DNA of 34,496 bases from Nocardioides sp. (GTDB taxonomy: Bacteria; Actinomycetota; Actinomycetes; Propionibacteriales; Nocardioidaceae): assembly GCA_037045645.1 (NCBI GenBank), contig JBAOIH010000009.1, forward strand, positions 1-34,496, in the 5' to 3' direction. A program made the position numbers and the translations under genes. Positions within the stretch are counted from its first letter, which is position 1. Each line of letters begins with the position of its first letter. The notes beneath the pieces were generated by a model. The model was not told the DNA's origin, did no database searches, and worked only from the letters and a program-made list of their open reading frames with translations. This document shows positions 26,357 through 34,496 of the stretch, one piece after another.

Positions 26357-27586
26357 CAGATGATCTCCTCCCAACCACCGGTGCCGCCGCTGATCCCGAA
26401 GGCGCGGTCGTAGTCGGACAGGTCCCGCACCAGGTCATCGCCAGCGGCCGCGCGGGCGCTGGGCTGTTGGAACTGTTTGCGCAGCCAGCCGGCGACCTCG
26501 ACATGTGCCGGGTCGGTGACCGTGGTTCCTCTGGCCCAGGCGCGGGCATGCTCGGCCACGATCCGGCCCTCGGCGCGGACCCGGACGCAGTCGAGGTCGG
26601 CGGCCACGTCGACCATCCGGCCGATCACCTGCGGGTCGACGGAGTAGTCGTTGGTGTCGAGGCGGACGTAGTAGTCGCGGCCCAGCCGGATCTTGTTGCG
26701 CCACCCCAGGTGCAGCGGAATCGGCGGCAGCGGCAACATCGCCGCCCGGTCGGCGTCAATCAAATCGCTCGGCGCGGCCTTGATCGTGCGGACCGTCCGG
26801 GCGTTCGCCTGGCCCAGCCAGTCGGTGAACTGGGTGTTGAAGTCGGCCGGTGAGGTGAACGTGCGACCTGGCATAAAGGAGGTCTCGAACCAGCCGTTGC
26901 GGCGTTCCACCACGCCCTTGGACTCAGGGTCTCGCGGCGGCAGCAGCACGAGCTTGGTGGCCAGGGTGCCCATGAACGCGGCGACACCCTCGGCGCGACG
27001 CTGGGCCGCGCCCGATGCCGGGCTCGTTGTCCCAGATCAGCCGCCGCGGGACCCGGCCCAGTTGCTGGATCAGCTCCCACGAGCCCAGCAGCAGGTCCTC
27101 GGTCTTCCGCGTCGGGATCATCCGTGCGGTCACGAACCGCGAATGTGCCGCAGTGATCACCAGCACCGGCAACAGCTTCGTGGTGCCGTCCTCGAGCGGG
27201 ATCTTCCTGGGCGGGAACCACAGATCGCACTGCGCCGCGTCACCCGCAGTCCAAGTGATCCGATCCGCGGGGTCGACGGGGCGGTGCTCGGGACGCAGCC
27301 GCCGCACGTTCTCGCTGAACCACCGGATCGAGCCCGTCCAGCCCACCCGCTCGGCCAGCACCGTGGCCGGCATGTCCGGAACCTCGACCAACAGCGCCCG
27401 CACGTGCGGCTCGTACTCCGTGAACGACGTCGGCCCCGGCGTCCGCACGTACCGCGGCGGCGCGTCCGAATTCACCGCCTTGATGACCGTGGTCCGCGAG
27501 ATCCCCAGCCGCTCAGCGATCCGCGCCTTCGGCACCCCATCCGCAGCCAGCCTTCTGATCAGCGCCCAGTCCTCCAAAGTGATCAC
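26356..27586 (-). pseudogene. istA: IS21-family transposase IstA (one apparent frameshift)
   Basis: GTG 27586 (ITLEDWALIRRLAADGVPKARIAERLGISRTTVIKAV, helix-turn-helix). Catalytic core residues are in QCDLWFPP, LIWDNEPG and, after the break, GVVERRNGWFETSF. The frame breaks near 27004, where one extra C in the GGCCCAG run separates IGRG from QRRAEGVAAFMGTLATK. The corrected length of about 409 residues matches copy A. The C-terminus ends GTGGWEEII. If the shift is real, the third catalytic residue (Glu) is lost and this copy is inactive. Confidence 0.9.
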
Positions 27587-27650
27587 ACTCCAATCGTTGA
27601 GTGCTCACTTTTCACCGCCGAAACTGTTCAGTTTTCGAGCGCCGCCGACA

Positions 27651-30600
27651 TGCTCCCCGCGCAAGCGGGGGTGAGTCCCACATGGAAGCCGAGCGACGTG
27701 CTCGGGGTCAGTGCTCCCCGCGCAAGCGGGGGTGAGTCCTGGCCGGAGCCGTTGCGGCCACCGAGCAGACCGTGCTCCCCGCGCAAGCGGGGGTGAGTCC
27801 CGGGGACTTTGGTGCGCGCCCGCTTCGGGTTGGTGCTCCCCGCGCAAGCGGGGGTGAGTCCGTGCAACGGTTCGCACCCGACTACATCCTCACGTGCTCC
27901 CCGCGCAAGCGGGGGTGAGTCCGGGATCACGTGTGCGCTGCCCGCCGCTTCGGTGTGCTCCCCGCGCAAGCGGGGGTGAGTCCTGGAAGGTCAGCATCAT
28001 CACTGCTGGCAACACGTGCTCCCCGCGCAAGCGGGGGTGAGTCCTTCATCATCGGCACCGGCTGGCGCATCGGCGAGTGCTCCCCGCGCAAGCGGGGGTG
28101 AGTCCCTCCCCAGAAAGAGGAAGACGAGATGACCATCGTGCTCCCCGCGCAAGCGGGGGTGAGTCCGAGGTCTACGAAGCGCTGGTGCCCGGCACGACGT
28201 GCTCCCCGCGCAAGCGGGGGTGAGTCCCGGCAGGCGGTCGAAAGACTGGCGGGCCAGTGGTGCTCCCCGCGCAAGCGGGGGTGAGTCCCACCAAGTGCCA
28301 GCCGACCAGGTCACGCTGCAGTGCTCCCCGCGCAAGCGGGGGTGAGTCCCAGCGACGACGCGTCTTTCGATGGTGGGATGAGTGCTCCCCGCGCAAGCGG
28401 GGGTGAGTCCGACGAGCCGGTCACGGTGAGCACGGCGGCTGGGTGCTCCCCGCGCAAGCGGGGGTGAGTCCGTGACGGTCAGGGTGTGCCAGTCGCGGTT
28501 CATGTGCTCCCCGCGCAAGCGGGGGTGAGTCCGTACGGCACCCGCCCCGGCGTGCTCGTGTCCCGTGCTCCCCGCGCAAGCGGGGGTGAGTCCTACCTGC
28601 CGCTCATCCGGCAGCGCATCGCGCGGTGCTCCCCGCGCAAGCGGGGGTGAGTCCCTGACGGTGACGGCTGCACTGGATGCGGCTGGGTGCTCCCCGCGCA
28701 AGCGGGGGTGAGTCCCGCTACGCGCCGAGCACGCTCCCTGAGCCGGAGTGCTCCCCGCGCAAGCGGGGGTGAGTCCTCCCCCGGCCGCCATGGGCGCCGA
28801 GTGTGTCTGTGCTCCCCGCGCAAGCGGGGGTGAGTCCCGTAGGCGCGAAGGCCGACATTCTCAGTCGTCGTGCTCCCCGCGCAAGCGGGGGTGAGTCTCC
28901 GGATCAGTTACTCCATTGATTTGGCTAACTGTGCTCCCCGCGCAAGCGGGGGTGAGTCCCCGTCCCCGAGCGCCGTGGTGATCGGTGTCGGGTGCTCCCC
29001 GCGCAAGCGGGGGTGAGTCCTCGGTCCCCGGCGGGCCCTTGACGTAGGGGGGGTGCTCCCCGCGCAAGCGGGGGTGAGTCCTCGGTCCCCGGCGGGCCCT
29101 TGACGTAGGGGGGGTGCTCCCCGCGCAAGCGGGGGTGAGTCCTCGCAAGCATTGTTGCGCGTGCCAAGCGGGCGGTGCTCCCCGCGCAAGCGGGGGTGAG
29201 TCCTCGTCGGCCTCGCCGTCCCCTACGGCGAAGAAGTGCTCCCCGCGCAAGCGGGGGTGAGTCCGTCTTCGGGGCCGTGGACTTGATCCGGGCAGGGTGC
29301 TCCCCGCGCAAGCGGGGGTGAGTCCTGCCAAGGCGTCACCGCGGGCACCGACCGGGTGTGCTCCCCGCGCAAGCGGGGGTGAGTCCCACGACGCCGTCGA
29401 CGTCGTGATCCACCTACCGTGCTCCCCGCGCAAGCGGGGGTGAGTCCACGTCCGTCGTCGCAGGTTTCGGGCAGTGGGCGTGCTCCCCGCGCAAGCGGGG
29501 GTGAGTCCCCCGCCGATGCCTGCGCGGCCAATGCCGTCATGTGCTCCCCGCGCAAGCGGGGGTGAGTCCTCGCCCGCCGACCTAACCCCGACCACCCTGG
29601 CGTGCTCCCCGCGCAAGCGGGGGTGAGTCCGGCAAGCCCACCCTCTACGGCTGGGTGTCGCTGTGCTCCCCGCGCAAGCGGGGGTGAGTCCTCGCCGCCG
29701 GGGTTGTCCCAGAGCACGGTCCAGTGCTCCCCGCGCAAGCGGGGGTGAGTCCGGCGACATCGTCCAAGACACCGACTACCAGTCGTGCTCCCCGCGCAAG
29801 CGGGGGTGAGTCCCAACTCGGGGTCGCCCACATCGTGCGCAACACGTGCTCCCCGCGCAAGCGGGGGTGAGTCCGCGTCGATGGCGATTCAGGTGCTCGC
29901 ATGAGCGTGCTCCCCGCGCAAGCGGGGTGAGTCCGATCATGTTCGGTGCCCGGGAGCAGGGCTTCGGTGCTCCCCGCGCAAGCGGGGGTGAGTCCCCGCC
30001 GCGGGCGACGTGCTCGGCGTCGTCGGTGTGCTCCCCGCGCAAGCGGGGGTGAGTCCATGACCCTGGCGCTCGCGTCGTGTGACCACGAGTGCTCCCCGCG
30101 CAAGCGGGGGTGAGTCCCTGGCCAGCGAGCGCAAAGCCCGCGCCGCGGCGTGCTCCCCGCGCAAGCGGGGGTGAGTCCGCGTGGTCGTCGTTCGGGATCA
30201 CGTGGTCGCAGTGCTCCCCGCGCAAGCGGGGGTGAGTCCGTGCGAGACGAGACCGGACAGGACGCGCGCAAGTGCTCCCCGCGCAAGCGGGGGTGAGTCC
30301 CTCGGAGTTCGACTGACGTGCGAATGGATCTGGTGCTCCCCGCGCAAGCGGGGGTGAGTCCCTCCGACGCCCGCGCGTCATCGGCTTCGAGCAGTGCTCC
30401 CCGCGCAAGCGGGGGTGAGTCCGGCGTGATCTACGCCGCCGGCACAGCCGAGTCGTGCTCCCCGCGCAAGCGGGGGTGAGTCCAGGTCAGGAGTGCACTC
30501 GCCGCGCTTGGTTGAGTGCTCCCCGCGCAAGCGGGGGTGAGTCCGAGCTGCGACTGCGGTCGTCCAAGTTCGGGGCGTGCTCCCCGCGCAAGCGGGGGTG

Positions 30601-32130
30601 AGTCCCACGGTCAGGTCGGTTCCCGGCGCCAGCGCTTGTGCTCCCCGCGCAAGCGGGGGTGAGTCCATGGTGACGCTGCGTCAGGAGATCAAGCAGGCGT
30701 GCTCCCCGCGCAAGCGGGGGTGAGTCCGCAGCGCCGCGCGCCACGATCTCCACCACGTCGTGCTCCCCGCGCAAGCGGGGGTGAGTCCGACTCGGCGTAG
30801 TCGTCGAGCGACCCAGACTCGTGCTCCCCGCGCAAGCGGGGGTGAGTCCGTTTCCGCGGTGGGGAGGAGGTAGTTGGGGGCGTGCTCCCCGCGCAAGGGG
30901 GGGTGGGTCCGGTGAAGGGGCTGCGCTCGATCTCCTGTCGGGGTGCTCCCCGCGCAAGCGGGGGTGAGTCCCACTCACTCGCACCACTAACTTGCACGCA
31001 CCTGTGCTCCCCGCGCAAGCGGGGGTGAGTCCATCCCGATCCAGCGTGGGTGGATGCCGACGAGGTGCTCCCCGCGCAAGCGGGGGTGAGTCCGCGTGGG
31101 GGGTGGTCATGATCGTGCTGGGGTTGTGCTCCCCGCGCAAGCGGGGGTGAGTCCGGCGCCGCCTGGCGTGACGCGACCGGCGCGGCGTGCTCCCCGCGCA
31201 AGCGGGGGTGAGTCCACCTCGCAGCAGGAATCCGCATCGTCGGCTTCGTGCTCCCCGCGCAAGCGGGGGTGAGTCCGGGTCGCGTCCGATTGTCGCCGAG
31301 CACGTCGTGTGCTCCCCGCGCAAGCGGGGGTGAGTCCAGCCTGATCACCGCCACCATCGACGGCACCCCGTGCTCCCCGCGCAAGCGGGGGTGAGTCCAA
31401 CGCCCTCAAACCCCTAGCGGGGTTCCTGATGTGCTCCCCGCGCAAGCGGGGGTGAGTCCCTGGTCGTGAGTGGTCTCCTCGCGGCCCACGAGTGCTCCCC
31501 GCGCAAGCGGGGGTGAGTCCGAAAGTGCTTACGTGCGGCGACCCCGGCGTCCGTGCTCCCCGCGCAAGCGGGGGTGAGTCCAGACAGCAGGTTGTCCAAC
31601 CGTCGAGCGCGGGGTGCTCCCCGCGCAAGCGGGGGTGAGTCCCGCGGCCTCCTGGCCGTCGAGCCCCTCGCGACGTGCTCCCCGCGCAAGGGGGGTGAGT
31701 CCGAGGAGGGGGTCGGGGATCCCGTACTCGGGCAGTGCTCCCCGCGCAAGCGGGGGTGAGTCCTGCGGATCGACGCCGCGGTCGCCGCGATCAAGGTGCT
31801 CCCCGCGCAAGCGGGGGTGAGTCCTTGGTGAGGACGCCGTCGCGGCAGAGGGTGAGGTGCTCCCCGCGCAAGCGGGGGTGAGTGTCGACGGTGACGAGCC
31901 GCCGATGTATCTGCTGCTGTGCTCCCCGCGCAAGCGAGGGTGAGTCCCAGATCTCGCCGACAAAACGGGAAGCGCTCGGGTGCTCCCCGCGCAAGCGGGG
32001 GTGAGTCCCTCGACCCCACCCTGCGCTGGTCCGAAACCCTGTGCTCCCAGCGCAAGCGGGGGTGAGTCCTTCTGGCGGTCGCGAAGGCAAGCGCGCCCGG
32101 GTGTGCTCCCCGCGCAAGCGGGGTGAGCCC
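27651..32130 (+). CRISPR. Type I-E CRISPR array, leader-distal part: 73 further repeats after the split one
   Basis: It resumes with bases 2-29 of the split repeat at 27651 and continues at 27711 with a 61-bp period to 32103. Including the split copy I count 74 repeats here, so the whole array has 98 repeats and 97 spacers. Spacers are 32 nt apart from about 33 nt near the far end. Variant repeats: 28870 (last C to T), 29907 and 31675 (one base short), 30882 (two substitutions in the hairpin region), 31857 (altered 3' end), 31919 (G to A in the right arm), 32041 (CCCAG) and 32103 (short, GAGCCC end). The clustering of variants at the right end marks the old, leader-distal end. Spacers at 29021 and 29082 are identical. 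Confidence 0.98.
29021..29113 (+). repeat. Duplicated CRISPR spacer (two adjacent identical 32-nt spacers)
   Basis: Spacers at 29021-29052 and 29082-29113 are identical over all 32 bases (TCGGTCCCCGGCGGG... to ...TAGGGGGG), separated by a standard repeat. This is a unit duplication by slippage or recombination, or a repeated capture. Read on the opposite strand the spacer can encode PPYVKGPPGTE, a collagen-like GPPG segment of the kind found in phage tail fibres; that reading is a guess. Confidence 0.9.
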
Positions 32131-32213
32131 GACGAGACCGCAGCGGCACAGCAGATCGGCATGTTGCACAAGCGGCATATCACCCCGACCGGCGCCCCGG
32201 AGAGATGCCAGCA

Positions 32214-33123
32214 TCAGCGCGACTTCGGCCCGAGATCACCCGCGCGACCCACCAACTCCGCGAGCGCCTCGTGACACCCCGACGCGGCGGTGGCGGGCAC
32301 CAGGATGAACTCGTCATACCCCGCCGCAGCGGCCGACTCCAGCGCTGCGACGAGCGCCGACTCCGACGACACCCGCGCGGTCGCCGCCATCAACGAGGCC
32401 AGTTCAGCACCCAAGAACCCCAGATAGCGCTCGGTGAAAGCCGCCAACACGGCTCCCGCATCCGGCACCCCGAGTGCGACGAAACAGCCGGTGACCTTGC
32501 GGGGAGCAGCCGTACGCCCCGCTTCAGCCCAGCACTGATCCGCCAAGGCCGAGGCAGCCGCCATCTCGCGAGCATCCCCGGCGATCGAGAAGCCACTGAT
32601 CCCATCGGCCCACCGCGCCGCGCGGGCCATCGCCTTCGGTCCCATCGCGCCCGCCAGCACGCGCGGCCCGCCGGGCTGCACACACGACGGACCCACCGGA
32701 TCAGCGCCGGGGAACGGCGGCTCCCCACGCAGCAGCGCACGCAACTCGGCCACCTGGTCTTCGAGTCGCTGATGGCGCCCCACGTACGACGACCCGAGCG
32801 CGCGGTAGTCGTCCTCCCGGCCACCTACCCCGACCGCCACGTCGAGCCGGCCGTTTGAGAAGCTGATCCAGGGTCCCGATCTGCTGAGCCACCATCGCCG
32901 TCGGGTGCTGCGGGAGCACCCACAGGTTGGCGAAGATGCGTACGCGCTGGGTCACTGCCGCGCACGCGCCCAGGCTGGCTACCATCTCGGGGTTGCCGAA
33001 GGTCACTCGTTCCCCGAGCGACACACTCGAGAACGGTCCCGCGTCGGCCGCGCGAGCCCACTCCACGGTCGTGTGTGGCGCGTAGTCCGAAGCCATCTGC
33101 GGCAGAGCCAGCCCGATCTCCAT
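32214..33123 (-). pseudogene. LLM-class flavin/F420-dependent oxidoreductase (one apparent frameshift)
   Basis: ATG 33123 (MEIGLALPQMASDYAPHTTVEWARAAD) begins a luciferase-like TIM-barrel monooxygenase. Conserved parts are SLGERVTFGNPEMVASLGACAAVTQRVRIFANLWVLPQHPTAMVAQQIGTLDQL and, after a frame break near 32860, VGVGGREDDYRALGSSYVGRHQRLEDQVAELRALLRG. One extra T (CAGCTTCTCAAACGG for CAGCTCTCAAACGG) accounts for the break and restores DQLSNGRLDVAVGVGG, the standard family motif. Corrected length is about 303 residues, normal for this family. The substrate cannot be told. It lies 83 bp beyond the end of the CRISPR array and 16 bp downstream of the next gene on the same strand. Confidence 0.87.
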
Positions 33124-33139
33124 AGGACGCAGTCTGACC

Positions 33140-34393
33140 TCACGTTGGCCGGACGTAGTGAGCCCCACGCTTCTCTCCACGGAGCTCCAGCTGGCGTGCC
33201 TCGGTTAGTCGTTTCAGAACCACGCGTGCTTGCCCCGGGCTGAGGTGACACAACTCCGCAGCTTTCCCTCTGGTGATACTCCCGAACTGGTCCACGTACG
33301 CCATGATCATGTGCTCTTGTTGGATCGGGTCTGTGTCCTGAAGGCGTACGTACTCGCTGGACTGCGCGACACGGTAGAAGGCTGCCGTCAGGTGGTGTCG
33401 TCTGTTGCGCCCCGGGCCACGCGACTCGACGAGGCCCATCTCGACTAGCCGTGCGATGTGCGTTCGGACAGCAGATTCGGTGTCGTGGAGTGCTTCGACG
33501 AGCTCGCCCGTGGTTTGAGGTCCCATGGCCTTGAGTTCATGGAGGACTTGCAGCTGTGGAAGCAGAAGCGTGCGACCGTCTGCGCCCTCGTAATCCAAGA
33601 CGAACCGCACCATATCCAGATCCGCATCGCTGGTGCTGATCTGGACTATGACGGAGTTGGCGTTCGACTTTGAGTAGTCAGGACCACTCCGGCCAGTGCG
33701 CAGCAGTTGGACGTACATTTCGCGGATCCCGCGACCTGCACGGTCGACGATCCCCGCGCGCTTGAACGCCTCGGCCAAGATGGGACTTCGGGGCTTTGAA
33801 TCGTCCAGGAAGTTCTTCAGTGTGATTCCAGCCGGGAACCCGCCAGGGCTTGCAACGCGGAAGGTGTTCTCGCGCAGCTGAACGGAGATGGGTCCAACCT
33901 CCGAGTAGTCACGGTGAACGAGGGCGTTCGCGATCGACTCGCGGATCGTCCCTTCAGGGACTCGAGGCACACCCACTCTGTGTAGCCCGATCATCAGTTC
34001 CTGTTCTGAGTTGCGGACCATGATGAGTTCGAACAGCCTTTCAGCTGCTCGGAACAGGGGTTGTCGGATGGTCTCGTTGGTGGTGACACTGTCGCGACGA
34101 AGCTCTTGGAAGACGGCCTCGGCCGTCGGGACGTACCGCCCGAGGGCATCTTCTGTGCCGAACAACAGAATGGCACCGATCGTGAGTGCGTTGTCGTGCT
34201 CAGGGAGGATGAGGCGAAGGCTTCGCAGCAACTCTTGGTTGCTGAGTTCCGCGAGCGTGCGGTCGCCCTTGCCAGCTGCTGCCATCTTGCGGAATCGATC
34301 GAACTCGAGTGGGTCGAGGTCGCTGGTTGAAGCCCCCCGTGCGGGCGTGGCTGCGTAGTCGCGACCCTGGGCCGTCAGACCCACGGACAGCAT
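33140..34393 (-). CDS. AlbA_2/Schlafen-type ATP-binding regulator lacking the N-terminal domain
   Basis: 417 residues. The HATPase_c_4-like region is clear: GTIRESIANALVHRDYSEVGPISVQLRENTFRVASPGGFPAGITLKNF and ILAEAFKRAGIVDRAGRGIREMY, as in RecG-like transcriptional regulators. Two C-terminal winged helices follow: QLQVLHELKAMGPQTTGELVEALHDTESAVRTHIARLVEMGLVESRG and SITRGKAAELCHLSPGQARVVLKRL. Full-length relatives begin with an AlbA_2 domain of about 100 residues. Here the protein starts at the segment after it (ATPARGASTSDLDPLEFDRF), and none of the three upstream frames to the window edge encodes that domain. It is therefore N-terminally truncated or a short variant. A direct repeat lies immediately upstream of the start. 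Confidence 0.75.
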   Translation of the reverse strand: MLSVGLTAQGRDYAATPARGASTSDLDPLEFDRFRKMAAAGKGDRTLAELSNQELLRSLRLILPEHDNALTIGAILLFGTEDALGRYVPTAEAVFQELRRDSVTTNETIRQPLFRAAERLFELIMVRNSEQELMIGLHRVGVPRVPEGTIRESIANALVHRDYSEVGPISVQLRENTFRVASPGGFPAGITLKNFLDDSKPRSPILAEAFKRAGIVDRAGRGIREMYVQLLRTGRSGPDYSKSNANSVIVQISTSDADLDMVRFVLDYEGADGRTLLLPQLQVLHELKAMGPQTTGELVEALHDTESAVRTHIARLVEMGLVESRGPGRNRRHHLTAAFYRVAQSSEYVRLQDTDPIQQEHMIMAYVDQFGSITRGKAAELCHLSPGQARVVLKRLTEARQLELRGEKRGAHYVRPT

Positions 34394-34401
34394 CCCGAAC
34401 C

Positions 34402-34421
34402 ATAGTTATGCATAGTTATGG
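34402..34421. repeat. Tandem 10-bp repeat upstream of the AlbA_2-like gene
   Basis: CATAGTTATG occurs twice head to tail, a few bases before the start codon of the leftward regulator gene. The AT-rich tandem contrasts with the G+C-rich surroundings and could be an operator for the regulator itself. Coordinates may be off by one base. Confidence 0.5.
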
Positions 34422-34496
34422 CTCTGGCAAGGAAATGTGGTGCTCAGTTCATAAGTATGCAAATGGTACCCATTCTGAGTCGATGCGTTCGACCGG

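Larger units (their letters stand above)
25478..27650 (-). mobile_element. IS21-family insertion sequence (copy B) inside a CRISPR repeat
   Basis: The ends are TG...CA. The left end starts TGTCGACGGCGCTCCAAA and the inverse of the right end starts TGTCGGCGGCGCTCGAAAA. Each is followed by a second block ending GAAAAGTGAGC. It is flanked by the 5-bp duplication TGCTC (25473-25477 and 27651-27655), which is part of the CRISPR repeat. Removing the element and one TGCTC restores a perfect 29-bp repeat. It carries istA and istB leftward, towards the leader and antisense to the array. It is related to, but clearly diverged from, copy A. Confidence 0.93.

Noticed and set aside
24773..26374. A 533-residue protein joining IstB to CRISPR repeat peptides
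   Set aside because: It exists only because an extra base in istB moves the frame past the true stop near 25540 into the array.
23954..32214. Many long open frames across the CRISPR arrays with repeating THPRLRGEH, LTPACAGST and DSPPLARGA motifs
   Set aside because: The repeat has no stop codon in any minus-strand frame and the period of 61 is not a multiple of three, so frames cycle through the same three peptides. These are array artefacts, not genes.

Overview
The window is strongly G+C-rich DNA that looks actinobacterial. The evidence is the codon bias, the LLM-class (F420/FMN-type) oxidoreductase, the actinobacterial style of the type I-E Cas proteins, and the IS21 and IS3 elements. I cannot name a genus from sequence alone. 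The whole window reads as a defence-rich accessory region.

Left part (1-10688): an integrative defence element. A partial kwaA and a complete kwaB (Kiwa system) run rightward. They converge on a leftward type I restriction-modification operon in the order hsdM, hsdS, a DUF262/HNH nuclease, hsdR. Upstream of hsdM, also leftward, lies a tyrosine recombinase. Next to the start of the recombinase is the 3' half of a tRNA-Ala(UGC) gene (10643-10688) with no 5' half, which is the signature of an attachment site. The element therefore most likely extends leftward from 10688 and continues past the window edge.

Middle (11002-14470): an IS21-family element bounded by a 5-bp CATAG duplication. Its right terminus has been split by an IS3-family element.

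CRISPR part (14795-32130): a complete type I-E operon, cas3-cas8e-cas11-cas7-cas5-cas6e-cas1-cas2, mostly with stop/start overlaps, then a leader and a very large array. I count 98 repeats and 97 spacers, with 29-bp repeats and mostly 32-nt spacers. A second, different IS21-family element (25478-27650) has inserted inside the 25th repeat with a TGCTC duplication. It separates 24 leader-proximal spacers from 73 older ones. The ten newest spacers are 33-41 nt long, whereas almost all the others are exactly 32. A single CRISPR-repeat-like hairpin, with one compensatory base-pair change, covers the Shine-Dalgarno sequence of cas1. This is the most interesting regulatory candidate in the window.

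Right end (32214-34393): a frameshifted LLM-class oxidoreductase and an AlbA_2/Schlafen-type ATP-binding regulator that lacks its N-terminal domain, both leftward.

Many genes (hsdR, hsdM, cas3, istA and istB copies, the oxidoreductase) carry frame breaks. Almost all of these are best explained by one or two extra bases in otherwise intact reading frames. That pattern suggests insertion-type sequencing or assembly error at least as strongly as real gene decay.
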